Shown piece by piece: positions 39,104 to 49,690 of a stretch of 53,347 bases of DNA (position 1 is the first letter of the stretch; every line of letters begins with the position of its first letter). The DNA is from Nemertoderma westbladi (Eukaryota > Xenacoelomorpha > Nemertodermatida > Nemertodermatidae), in assembly GCA_032718475.1 (NCBI GenBank), contig JAUCBJ010002816.1, positions 1 to 53,347 of the forward strand, read 5' to 3'. The notes beneath the pieces were generated by a model, which was not told where the DNA came from, made no database searches, and saw only the letters and a program-made list of their open reading frames with translations. The position numbers and the translations under genes were made by a program.

Positions 39104-39159
39104 TCGATTTTCTCAAAACATGATTTTGTGAGTTAGGGCCTTATGTTTTAATAGGGACG
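39104..39159 (-). repeat. Right terminal inverted repeat
   Basis: Reverse complement of 35639-35694 with one mismatch. It is followed by AACT. Confidence 0.93.
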
Positions 39160-39163
39160 AACT

Positions 39164-40339
39164 GTAGGCCTACAATTAGCTGTATTTATTGGGAAAGAAA
39201 AAATATTTAAACTGAAGTGTCGCATCGCACATTGTACAGTAATTCAGTCACGCGATCGATAGGCACTGGAGTTCGTTTTTACAAGATTTATGAAAAATCC
39301 AATAGTTACCTAGTTTCTATGTAAAATATATGTAGCTACTCTAGGGAAAGAAACATTGAATTGAAAGTTCTAATATAGTCAGATTTTTTGGAGCATGGGA
39401 TTTTTGACAATATAGGCCTACTCAAAGGTAAATGTACTGTACTTCCAAAAATTTTGGTAGTTTTGTAACTTTTGTCACAATTATACATTTTTATGTTACT
39501 AAGCTACACCAATAATTGCTTCATTAAATATATTATCCACTTTAATAACTTACAGTATAAGTTGTTTAATAATGAGCAAACTTAATTTAATTTAAATTAA
39601 ATTAATCTACATTTTTGTATTGGATTATTAGTAATTAGATTACAGTCCATATTATTATTGTATGCAATATTTTTATACTCTTTAGGGCATATAATTTTCT
39701 ACACAAATAGCCCTACTGTAAATAGTCAGCCTAATACTGAATTTACCTTTGTTGCCAAGATACTGTATTGATTTTGTACTTTCTGCTCCTTGAAGTTTTC
39801 CTTCTGCTGTAGGTTTTAGCGCATTTTGAAATACAGTTTAATATGCATTTGTAAAACATTTATTCACAGCAGCTGCAATGTATAGTAGGCCTACAGGCGT
39901 AATGTACAGTAGATATACAGTACTGCACAACATGGTTCTTCACCGCGAGCATTATATATTTTCTCGGCCAATTACGAAATACACAATAGGCCTACTACAG
40001 TAGAACACAAGACTCAATCAGATTGTCCTGTCCCAGACGGAATCAAGGTTTCATTTGTAGTAATTCGAGCTACACTGGGAATTGCATCGGGGAATCAAGG
40101 TCTAAATGGCCAAGTTGTTTTGGGTTGTTGTTTAGCGTTGTTGTTGTGTAATAACCTCTATTATCCAGTATTGGAGTTATCAATTATCATTATTTCCAAA
40201 TGATGACAGCTAATCTAATTCGCCCCGCAACTACAGTAAAGTGATTCTCAGGTGGCAAAGTTCGGAAATGACACTAGAGTGTGATTTCCCTATTTTTTTA
40301 GCTATAATTTCCATAGCTATAATTTCCATAGCTATAATT
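39164..40339. other. AT-rich intergenic DNA
   Basis: No gene is seen. It contains several AGGCCTA words (near 39167, 39413, 39888 and 39986) and a 16-bp repeat TAGCTATAATTTCCA, present about three times at 40300-40345. Confidence 0.45.
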
Positions 40340-40661
40340 TCAATTTAATGATGAAGATTGATCATCAGGATGGCGCATGAAATGAGGATGATGGTTACCA
40401 GAAATAATATATCCTATAATATATTCCTATATCACCAGCCTGGGGTGGGTAAGGTTGAAACATTTCACGAGGACGATTCATCTCACCTGGGTAACGTCCA
40501 TCACCTGGTTGATTCATGTCACCAGGATGATACATAACACCGGGACGATGAATCGGTATGTTATTTAGAAGATCTGTGAAACTGGGATGGTATACATTTC
40601 TAGAATTACTTATATCTCCCGGATGAAGCGGATTTTCACTAAGTAAATGCGGATAAAAGGC
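40340..40661 (-). other. Candidate Pro/Gly/Met-rich coding exon or remnant
   Basis: A minus-strand frame from 40661 to a TAA at 40395-40397 reads FYPHLLSENPLHPGD, then RPGVMYHPGDMNQPGDGRYP, then GEMNRPREMFQPYPPQAGD, with a repeated HPGDM/PGEMN motif. In the next frame GNHHPHFMRHPDDQSSSLN (about 40397-40342) continues the same style to a TGA, suggesting one coding stretch with an indel or tiny intron near 40400-40425. The left end is preceded by CTGTATAG, a possible acceptor, though its pyrimidine tract is weak. There is no in-frame ATG before the repeat. It could be a terminal exon of a secreted or structural protein, or a degraded copy. The stretch 40667-41163 to its right is AT-rich with nothing recognisable. 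Confidence 0.3.
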
Positions 40662-41163
40662 CTATACAGACAGTCCCGTAGTACTTGCTGACTGTTCTGG
40701 AGAGGGCGTGCCACATACCTTACAATTCATTTTGGAAAAGTCATATTAAATTTTGGTTCTAGAATATATTTTATGAATACAAATTAGGCATTAAAACAAT
40801 GTTTTGGATAAATTATATATTTGCATTAACATATGTAAATAAATATATTTTGGTGTAAATATAAATAATTTAGGAATTAGAAGTATGTAATTAGGGACAA
40901 AAATAATATATTTAGAAGGTACATTTTATATATTAGGTACCAATACAGTTAAAAAGGTGTAAAAATTAATAAATAATAAATATATCTGTGGAAAAAGTAT
41001 GTATTCTGGAATGAAATAATTCCGGCCATCTAAACCTCTGCATTTGTACAATAGGCCTACACAATAAATGTTCACACAATAAATGCCTGTAATATTATTC
41101 AACAATAGGCTTGTTTTGTTAATTATTTTTTAAATTATTTAGTCCCTAGAAAAATTAATAAGG

Positions 41164-42186
41164 ATGTCAAATCAAGAGGTAATCTCGAAAGTCAGGTTCA
41201 TAGCGCAGGTATTTGAAAACAATTCGTGTTTGGTTGCCTTCTCTCAATTGAAATTAGCCGATGCGTTTCCTAGAACATCCACATCTAGCTACCAGCAGAT
41301 AGCTACAACCGCAGGGCTAAACCAAAGTAATTGCTACCGTTTGTTGCGCGCAATGACTATAACAGATATTGTCTACCAAACCCCAAACAATCCTGACGAG
41401 TTTGGCTTAACTGAGTTGGGTCTGTCTTTCCGCAGTGACAGTCCAATGCATGTCAGCGACTTGATTAGTTATATCGGTTCTCGACAAGTGGATGAGGCAT
41501 GGCGCACACTCCCTCAACTAATCCGCAATGGTGGCTCCAATGGATGGGCCATCGCCCATGGTGAATCTGTTTTCGAAACATTTTCGAAAGATGCCAATCT
41601 CGCCAGAGCATTTAATGGAAGTATGGGATTTCTTACCAATTACGCCCTCGATGATATTTTGGAAATAGCCAAAAATCAGAATCTATTCGCAAAGTTTGAC
41701 AAGATAGTGGATGTTGGAGGTGGTCATGGAATGCTAATGCGTAAAATTAAACCATTTACTAAGGAGACTTCAAGAATGATCATTCAAGAATTGGATCATG
41801 TCGTTGACTCTTCTGATGCTCTCGAAGGTATAGAATTCGTGGCAATGGATATGTTTAAGGAGGTTGTTTCTGGTGGTGATTGTTACATTTTAAAATTAAT
41901 GATGCATAATTGGGGTGATTATGATTGTATTGTTATATTGAATAACATCAGCGCTGTGTGTCTTCCTAATGCTTCTGTTTTCATTATTGACGAAGTTCTA
42001 CCGCACTCTGGATCACATAAATATCGGTTATCGTTGGATTTGGAAATGTTATGCATATCACCTTCTGGAAGGGAAAGAACTCGAAGTGAGTTCGAAAAAC
42101 TCATTCAAAACACGGATCTTCAACTCATCAACATTTACCCAACAGAATCAACAGAACTTTCTATCATTGAGACCCGGAAGAAATAG
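41164..42186 (+). CDS. SAM-dependent O-methyltransferase (plant/bacterial small-molecule family)
   Basis: A single uninterrupted 340-codon frame; the ATG has an in-frame TAG 27 bases upstream. Residues 10-110 form the winged-helix dimerisation domain (SSYQQIATTAGLNQSNCYRL, FGLTELGLSF). The C-terminal Rossmann domain has SAM motif I VDVGGGHGM (182-190), FVAMDMF (225-231), the catalytic-base segment LKLMMHNWGD with His248, and GRERTRSEFEKLI (302-314). Length and all motifs match the Methyltransf_2 group, which contains acetylserotonin, caffeic-acid and bacterial polyketide or carotenoid O-methyltransferases. The GRERT box plus PTESTELSIIE ending is most like the bacterial members. The substrate cannot be predicted. 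The absence of introns, in a window where other host exons are split, suggests horizontal or retro-origin. Base composition is moderately higher in GC than the AT-rich flanks. Confidence 0.85.
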   Translation: MSNQEVISKVRFIAQVFENNSCLVAFSQLKLADAFPRTSTSSYQQIATTAGLNQSNCYRLLRAMTITDIVYQTPNNPDEFGLTELGLSFRSDSPMHVSDLISYIGSRQVDEAWRTLPQLIRNGGSNGWAIAHGESVFETFSKDANLARAFNGSMGFLTNYALDDILEIAKNQNLFAKFDKIVDVGGGHGMLMRKIKPFTKETSRMIIQELDHVVDSSDALEGIEFVAMDMFKEVVSGGDCYILKLMMHNWGDYDCIVILNNISAVCLPNASVFIIDEVLPHSGSHKYRLSLDLEMLCISPSGRERTRSEFEKLIQNTDLQLINIYPTESTELSIIETRKK

Positions 42187-43916
42187 ACATTGTCATACAG
42201 AAATATCTCAATGAATAACAACTTGCATCATTTAGGAGGGTTATGATCCGGGCGTATTTATGTACCGTGCGTGCGCAGTGAGGGAGCTTTACGTAAATAT
42301 AAACACCCTAACAGATCAGTAATGCCCTTTTCACACAATGGTTTAGGTAATTTGTTAGAATATGTAAACTTATCGGTGTTCTGATTGCTTAATTATTAGC
42401 TTTAATATTATAATGTTTAGGAATATTAATACAATTAAAACCCCTGTTTATGCAATTAAATAGTTACAGTACTGTACTACTGTATAACAACCAACAGTAC
42501 AGTTACTGTACAGTTAAATTTTACATGCCTATGTCTTACAATGCCTACTATGGCTATCATAAATGGAATATACCAGAGGTGTACTTAAAAATAACAGGTC
42601 ATGCATCGAGCGGATTGCTGCTGAAATTAGCTTGGGAAATCTTTTCCTACAGTATTTATGCATTGTTTCCTAATATTTCCTTGGGGCCGTGCACAAATTA
42701 TGTCGCGGTCGAAGGGGGGTGGGGGGGGGGGGGGGGGGTGGGGTTGTTGCAATTTTATGACATGGGGGAGAGTGGGGAGTAGCTTGCTGTGACCTCACAA
42801 TAGCACTTTGGTGAACAAATAAAATACACGTTCGTGGGGCGTCGCGCAGCACGCGAACTTGAGCAAGTTCGAAACAAGTTAGATTTGATCTGGAGTCAAA
42901 AGTTCGAGAGGTATTTGCCCGTAACTTTAAAAAATATTGGAACTTTTTCTCTAGTATGCCCACAAATTTGGTTGAAAATGGTTAAAATCTTCAAAAGTTA
43001 TTTACGAATGAATTTTTAATTACAGACGGACAGACAGACGGACATGAAATTTTGCCCTATTTATCTAATTATAATTGTACGCTAAGGCTCGCCCTGACTG
43101 CGTGGCTCGCCCCACATTTACAAATACAAAACTTATTACAATAAAATATATTATTATTTGCTTCATTTGCTATAGATTTGGGTCATCCTATGTTCTGTTT
43201 AAATTACTTAATAATTTATACAATGTCATGGATGTTAAAAAAATATAAACAATACAATGTATTATTTCAATAATAATAGTACTGTATTTATTCGAACGAG
43301 CACCATGCCATAGATTAATAAATATTTCATTTACCGAAAACTATTAACATGTACAGTACAGTATATTACAGAGGTATGGTGGATCATGGAGGCCATCAAT
43401 AAAATTTATTGATATCACCTTTATATAACAAAATTAATATATTAAATATTATTTTTTTACACTAGGCCTACAACTGTCTGACTGCTGTATGTATCGGTAC
43501 GTGGTAAAGACTCAGGTTGCTGGATTGTTAGTAGGCTGCTACAGTTTTAGAAGTTGTTTCACTATTAGAGCTACCGGCACGCTCACCGACTTACTGCAAC
43601 TGTAGCCTACTACAGTCTCCATTTAAATCGGAGTCTGACGATGTGTATTGAACAACGCACTGTCAGACTCAGTTGAACGTGTTTACCGAGTCTGTAAGTT
43701 GTATTTTGCCTCCAAAACTCCACTTAGAAAAAGCATCATAAAGCTTTACACATTGGAATAAAATTCACAACACCAACACCAACTCATCAACAGCTAAAGT
43801 GAAATTTATTCCAGCAATCGCAAATCGAGGTGATGAAGTGTTAAAACTAAGTGGCAATAAAGATGAAGAACACCACATTGACTGGGTACAGTAGACAAGG
43901 ACGAGGTAGAGTAGAC
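42187..43916. other. Intergenic DNA with repeat fragments
   Basis: No gene is supported. 42574-42655 is a partial copy of the foldback-element end (GAGGTGTACTTAAAA, GCGAGCGGATTGCTG-like). A G-run lies at 42721-42739. 42827-43115 is a dispersed repeat (CACGTTCGTGGGGCGTCGCG, then GACGGACAGACAGACGGAC, then GCGTGGCTCGCCCCAC). The 43140-43500 part is AT-rich. Confidence 0.5.
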
Positions 43917-44957
43917 CAAGGTGTACTAAATATAAGAGGTCATGCAGCGAGCGGATTGCTGAAATTAGCATGGGCCGAACCTTCCCTATTTATCGCACTA
44001 TTTTCATAATGTGCTACTTTGGTTAGGTGGATATGATGACTAGGATTCATAGCAATCAATGTAATAAAATATCTTTCTGGAATTTTTATCTTGTAGTTGC
44101 CAAGGTAACCGGGTTCAAAGTTGAAATTTCGAAGGCCTGTAATAATACAAGACAGCGATAGATTCTGTTCTTGAGATTTGGTATACTGTAGGAGTAAAGG
44201 GAATAAAAGTCTATTAAAATATTTAACATTTAAATTTTTTCTCAATCCAGTTTCCATGGTGACGGGAATTACGATAATTTCCCATTATGACCGCCAGATA
44301 AAAATTGGGCTACTATTTACTACTTATATAATTTTCAACAAACATTCCTGTTGACTGTCCTTTATTTCTAATAATTGCTAACCAAAATTTAATATTCTGG
44401 AATGTCAAAATCATGCTATCACAGATCTTGCTCTCTGATTGGACAGTTTAGTTTAATGGCAAATATTGACTTTAATAAATATGGTTCACAATTGACGAAT
44501 TATAAAATAAAATGTTGGCACTTTTAACTTATTATTTAGACTGACAAACCGAATAAAAATGGTGTTTTATAGAATTGGTAGACAATTTTTCATTATAGGC
44601 CCCTACTTATTTCCATGGCAACGGGAATGTAAACAAATTCAAATGTAAAATATTTTGATCACCTACAAAATCTCAAGAACAGAATCCATTGCCGCCTTGA
44701 AATACAGGCATACAAAGTTTGAAATTTGCACCCGGTTCCCTTGGAAACTATACAAGATAAAAATTCCAGAAATTATAAGCCTACATTTTATTACATTCCT
44801 ATGACAAACCCTAGTCATCATATCCACCTAACAAAAGTAGCATAAAAGAAGTTTCTAAGGAAATATTATGAAAAAAGTGCCATAAATAGGGAAAAGATCG
44901 GCCCACGCTAATTTCAGCAATCCGCTCGCTGCATGACCTTTTATTTAGTACACCTTG
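43917..44957. mobile_element. Foldback / MITE-like element with about 280-bp inverted ends
   Basis: CAAGGTGTACTAAAT at 43917 and its reverse complement at 44957 bound long imperfect inverted arms. The arms share GGTCATGCAGCGAGCGGATT, then GCTGAAATTAGC, the TAGGTGGATATGATGACTAG region, and CAAGAACAGAATC. No transposase is present. The middle (about 44250-44640) is unique AT-rich DNA with a TTTCCATGGCAACGGG word at 44610. A third single arm lies at 42574-42655. A target duplication could not be fixed (AGTAGAC versus AGTTAGAC). Confidence 0.75.
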
Positions 44958-47136
44958 AGTTAGACCCAGGAAGTTGCACAATAGTCGATCGTATACCTGG
45001 TGCACTTCCGGTGATCGATGTCGAAACTCAGATGTCGTCATTCCCATCCCACGGGAGTGAATACTGTATGTGGGGTGTCTTCATTGTTTAGTCATTGTGT
45101 ACAGCTGAATTAATTAAGTATTAACATTTAGTATTAACAACATAATATTTTCAAATTAAATTTTTTTTATTAACTACAGTATAATAGGCCTACGGGGTGT
45201 TTTTGTGACGTGACGTTCAAGGGGGTAGAGCGGTTACAAAATTAGTGACAGATTGTGACAGAGAGGGGGGGAGGGGGTAGAAAATCATCAAAAAAAAGCG
45301 TGACATCATTTGTGCACGGGCCCCTTATATGCTTCTTATATTGAAGAGTCAAATGGTAGATTCGAGTGCTGTTTTGTGGTGAAAAAAAATTCAATGGTGA
45401 AAACCGTCCGAAGTCACCACATGAAAGCCATTCTATCAAACTACAATAATTAAACTGATAAAATATTTTTGACACTTATAAATTTTCGATAATTTCACTT
45501 CCTTTGGGGTTGGGGGTAATGGTCCACCCCCTTAAGGTAAGGGGGGGGGGGGGGGGGGGGGGGGGTGGGTACACCATTTTGGTACAAAATCTGTCGAAAT
45601 TATTTTTATGATCTAATATGTATAATGCACGATTAAATGGTGTTTCCAAATCTGAAAACCGCTATTTAATAGCTCTTTTAGTTTTCAAGTTATAACAATT
45701 TCCATTTAGGGAATCCTATTGAAATTACTATTACAGTACTATGTATAATGAAAGTTCTATCATCTTCAAATATTTGTTTTTGAAATTGTCAACTTCAAAA
45801 CCCTACTACTTTTACAATTTTTGAGCAATTAGTCTGAAAATTTCTGAGGGTGTCTACATAGCCACCCTGCAAAAAAGTATCAGTCAACTTTTCGAAACTT
45901 TTTGTTAATAAAATTTAATACTTAACAAACCTAAAAAAATCACATAAAATTGCAGCGCCACCTAGCGGTGCAGAATTATTTTCACCACATTTCGCCCGAT
46001 ATACTGTAGTTATGTTATTTCCCCATCTTTGGTCTATCATATAAAAAACTTTCATGTGATTAGATTCAAAACTGTAAAAGCCCTTACGGTTTTAAGCGCA
46101 ACCAAGTTTATTTTCTTGTTAACTATTATTAAAGACCTGTCATGTACAGTAGAATAGCATCTTATTAGGGACCTTTATTCAAAATTGTAGCCAAAAACCA
46201 AACAATTTTTAAAAGCTGAGAGTGATAAATCGAAGAGTTTTCCGAAAATGGTGTATAGATAGCCCCATAGATCTCGAAAGTCGACTTTCAGCAAATAAAA
46301 TATATATAAAAAATGCCCCTTCAGCACTACCGTAGAACACATCGCTTAAATTTAATATTAAAGAAAAAATACCATAATTTAATTTCATATAAATTTATAT
46401 TACGGTATATATTAAAATTTCACTAATCTACCGTAGTTATCTAGTTGATGATATTGGTTCTAGTGAATGTTAGTGTCAGTATAAAGACGGTACTCGCAGC
46501 GAGAATGAGATCTCGCAGTGAGAAAAAATCTCGCAGCGAGAAAAAATCTCGTAGCGAGAGATCCCGGTCTCCTGTAAATTTTAAGGATTTGATAGTAAAT
46601 TAAGTATGTGAGCAATAGAGAGTGACATTGTTGTTTTTCAATAAAATAAGGTTTATAACTACTGTATTTACATAGCTACTTGTGTGTAAAGTAGCACTTT
46701 ACAGTGTGATGATCCGAGTGGCTTTGTTACACGAACGAACGTTAGTGAGTGAGTGAAAATAAAGCCACGAGGATCAGAACACTGAAAGTACTTTTCAACA
46801 AGTATGTATGTTGTTTTATTCCAAAATTTTAACATTACGAATAAATGATTGTACATATACATTATAAGTGATAGAAACTGCACAAATTATATTAGTTGCT
46901 GTATACATAAATGTAACTACTACTACTAGGTCGGGCGAACGCGGACATTGCGTCAATGCGAAAATGACATAAATTATGTTACAAATAAGTTACAGCAGCT
47001 TATATTTATTGTGGCGTTTGGAGCCATGTTATAATAATATCGCTAGGCCCTACTGGTTATTAATAGCTATACCCAGCTTACCGGTAGGTAATGCAATAGG
47101 CCTAAGGCCTATCTGGGTGTCAGGCAAATTTATACC
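44958..47136. other. Intergenic DNA with simple repeats
   Basis: No gene is supported. Contents: a G-run at 45541-45565; GCGCCACCTAGCGG at 45955-45968, a single CTCF-like core on the minus strand (CCGCTAGGTGGCGC); and short repeats of TCTCGCAGCGAGAAAAAA at 46493-46560, each a small inverted repeat. Confidence 0.5.
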
Positions 47137-47653
47137 TATTGTTTACGTGGTAACCATGACGGCGTTAAGTAATGTCAGCCCTCCCAGCCAAAAAAATCAA
47201 GAAAAAAAAAGGAAAAAAGGATTTAATATTTTCAAAAAAAAAGGAAAAAAAGGATCGGATGCAGTTCAAAAAAACATTGTTATTAGTTTACTACCAAGCC
47301 AAGGACAACTATACTGATAGTATATAGTAAGTACTGAAATCGTCATATATGGAACTACAGTCAGACAGTGGTACAGTACCGGTAATTGATTAAATTGCAC
47401 GACCAGTCCATCTGTCTCCCGCTGCCTTGTACTGAATAGATGTTACAACTTACAGCAGGCTATTTTCTGAACTAAAAAAAGGAAAAAAGGTGTGAAAATG
47501 GACAAAATAAAAGGAAAAAAGGGAAAATTCTAAAAAAAAGGAAAAAAAGGAAACGTTCTAGAAAAAAGGAAAAAAAAAGGAAAAAAGGAAACTCTGGGAG
47601 GCCTGTAATGTCCACTAGGGGGACATTACGTTATGGTTACCACATAAACAATA
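47137..47653. repeat. Small foldback element with A/G-rich centre
   Basis: The left arm starts TATTGTTTACGTGGTAACCA and the right arm is its near reverse complement, ending TTACCACATAAACAATA. Both arms carry TAATGTC inside, near CTCCCA/TGGGAG. Between and beside them are many AAAAAAGG words (47190-47260 and 47475-47600). It is probably a non-autonomous mobile element. The open frame 46976-47317 across it has no recognisable content. Confidence 0.5.
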
Positions 47654-47838
47654 ACACCAAATACTGTACAATACTAAATGTAGGCCAATACAATGCTGTA
47701 ATGTCCTCTAAAGTTGTAAAGTGCTAAATAACAAATAACTGTTAATACTAACGGCGTTGAGTAATGTTACAATTTTGGAATACTATCAATTTACATAAAA
47801 GTTTGCAAGCAATAAACAAATTCTAAATTGGTTTTCAG

Positions 47839-48705
47839 TCAGTTTTTGATTGCGTGTATAGCGTAATTAATGCTGGTATCCGCAATCCAACTCCATTTAT
47901 TAGTGAACGGATTGTAAAGCATACCCTGGAGTTTAGCTACAGACAATCCGGTAGATTGTAGGAGAGAACGTAACTCACGGGGGGTAATAAACTTACTCCA
48001 GTCATGTGTACCTCGAGGCACCACGTGGAACAGCTGTTCTGCAGCAACCACGCCGAGCAACCACGATAAACAATTCCTATTGATCGTAGTCACGAATAGC
48101 GAACCTCCTGGTTTAATGATACGACAGCAAGAAGCGAGGAGTTCCGGTACGTCATCGACGTGCTCAACAACTTCACTGACGACGACAGCATCGAAAGATT
48201 CATCGCTTTGGAATTCGGCTAGTTCCGCGGGTACGTACCGGATGGATGGCTGTTGGATGGCGGACGCCTCGAAGTGGCGTTGCGCTACTCGAATTGCCGC
48301 AACGGAGGAGTCTATACCGGTGACTATAGCACCCAATCTCGCTAATGGTTCGCTCAGCAGACCTCCCCCGCAACCTACGTCAAGTACAGACAGACCACTC
48401 AACGGTTGTCCCACTGACTCCCGTGTATGTGCGCGGCTCAGGGCGTCTCGAATAAACGCAACTCGAAGTTCGTTTAAACTCCGCAGCGCCACGAACTCTG
48501 AAGATTCGCTCCAGAAGAGAGGGGCGAGTGTATCGAAATGAGTTAGTTCTTCCCTCGTATCTCGCGAGTAGTACCGATGAGATAAGCAACTCATATGCAC
48601 GGCATTCAGTGTACCGGAGTATAGGTGTCTTCGTAAATGTAAAACATTACGTAGAGGAGTTCCCCTCGTCAATAAATTTGATAGAAACGATAGATTAAAA
48701 TTCAT
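47839..48705 (-). CDS. COQ3: COQ3, mitochondrial ubiquinone biosynthesis O-methyltransferase
   Basis: A single-exon 288-codon frame with ATG at 48705 and a stop at 47839. The first 45 residues are rich in Arg, Leu and Ser without acidic residues (MNFNLSFLSNLLTRGTPLRN), as expected for a mitochondrial presequence. Then EELTHFDTLAPLFW, motif I VLDVGCGGGLLSEPLA (107-122), the acidic VTGIDSS (128-134), FDAVVVSEVVEHVDD (171-185), TTINRN (206-211), GTHDWSKFITP (232-242) and NPFTNKWSWIADTSINYA (265-282). These are diagnostic of UbiG/COQ3, which methylates two catechol oxygens of the coenzyme Q ring at the inner membrane. All expected residues are present and there are no breaks, so it is probably functional. 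The intronless structure is notable because vertebrate COQ3 is multi-exonic. No poly-A remnant or flanking duplication is seen. A shadow frame on the plus strand is ignored. Confidence 0.93.
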   Translation of the reverse strand: MNFNLSFLSNLLTRGTPLRNVLHLRRHLYSGTLNAVHMSCLSHRYYSRDTREELTHFDTLAPLFWSESSEFVALRSLNELRVAFIRDALSRAHTRESVGQPLSGLSVLDVGCGGGLLSEPLARLGAIVTGIDSSVAAIRVAQRHFEASAIQQPSIRYVPAELAEFQSDESFDAVVVSEVVEHVDDVPELLASCCRIIKPGGSLFVTTINRNCLSWLLGVVAAEQLFHVVPRGTHDWSKFITPRELRSLLQSTGLSVAKLQGMLYNPFTNKWSWIADTSINYAIHAIKN

Positions 48706-49690
48706 TTTAACCCTGAAGTAACTCGACTTCGTATGACAAACAGAAACAATTCAGTCTTGTTTTAAATTCAGTAATATACGGTCGCACTGCAGTCTCACAG
48801 CAATAGGGTAATAATATCGTTGCGTTATTTACTATAAGAAAATTCAAACTTCCCGCCAATGATGATGCCATTTAACAAATTAATGGTGGCAAATTTAAAT
48901 CTTTGTCCTTCTTCAGGTTAACAAATAAAGCCAGTAAACTTTAACTCAAATCCTTATAAAAAAAACAGTGCTGTTCAACTAGTTGAAAGTTCAACTAGTT
49001 AAGTTGTCATTTGATGTTATTTAGTTAAAGTGGTTTTATTTACTGCGAATTTAGTTAGTTATTTATATTTAGTTATATAAAAAAAATAGTTGACTTTTAG
49101 TTTCAACTAAAATCTAACTAAATTCTGAAAGTTGAAAACAGGGAAAAAACCGAGACAGTGGACCTAACAAGTTAAAATTTAGTAATTCCCACCCACAGTA
49201 CAAAGCTGCAAAATCCTCTCACTATCCGCTGTAAAGTTAACAGTGTTGTAGTGCTAATCATATGAAAAGCTAATACTCAATACAGTAGTGTGTGAGGTGT
49301 TGCGAAATGGCAATAACAACCGTTGCTATGCTATGCTCACCTAAAATATTCAAAATTTTGGTATTTAGTTAATTAAGTTCTTACCGGTATTTTAACTCAA
49401 TCTGTAACTCATTTATTAGATAAACACTGTTTACAGTTATTATTATATGAACCAGATAATATATAATAATGACAAGAATGATTTTTATTCCAAAATTGTA
49501 ACATTAGCCTACCCAATGCCGTTAGTATTATAGTGGGGTCGCTTAAGGTGAAAATCGTTAATTACCGGACAAAAGTGTGTCACTACATATGTTACTACAT
49601 ATGTAATGTATGATATAAATGCATAATGTATTTGCATAAATGCAAATTAATGCATAATGTGTAGATTAATCTGAGCCTGTGTACCAAAAA
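48706..49690. other. Region upstream of COQ3, no gene seen
   Basis: AT-rich. The promoter of COQ3 should lie here; CTTCCCGCCAATGATGATG at about 48850 contains an E2F-like TTCCCGCC and a CCAAT word. AACTAGTTGAAAGTTCAACTAGTT at 48978-49001 is a 24-bp near-perfect palindrome. At 49483-49530 lies an inverted copy of the CTAACGGC...TTACAATTTTGGAA segment found at 47750. Confidence 0.4.

Larger units (their letters stand above)
35639..39159 (-). mobile_element. DNA transposon with 56-bp TIRs and AACT target duplication
   Basis: Inverted ends at 35639-35694 and 39104-39159 (CGTCCCTATTAAAACATAAG...) differ by a single base over 56 bp. AACT flanks both sides (35635-35638 and 39160-39163). The 3521-bp element encodes one minus-strand transposase, split by a frameshift. 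Subterminal motifs GTTAGGGCGTT or the reverse complement occur at 35817, 35868, 38950 and 39004, and a related GTTAGGGCCTTATG lies inside each TIR: plausible transposase-binding sites. The near-identical TIRs suggest recent mobility. Confidence 0.88.

Noticed and set aside
43765-45047. Small frames inside the foldback arms
   Set aside because: They coincide with inverted repeat arms and show no protein-like content or conserved motifs.
45955-45968. CTCF-like core GCGCCACCTAGCGG
   Set aside because: A single site with no partner and no positional context. Such words also occur in repeats, so it is mentioned only as content of the intergenic stretch.
48080-48541. 153-codon plus-strand frame opposite COQ3
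   Set aside because: Shadow of the GC-richer COQ3 coding strand.
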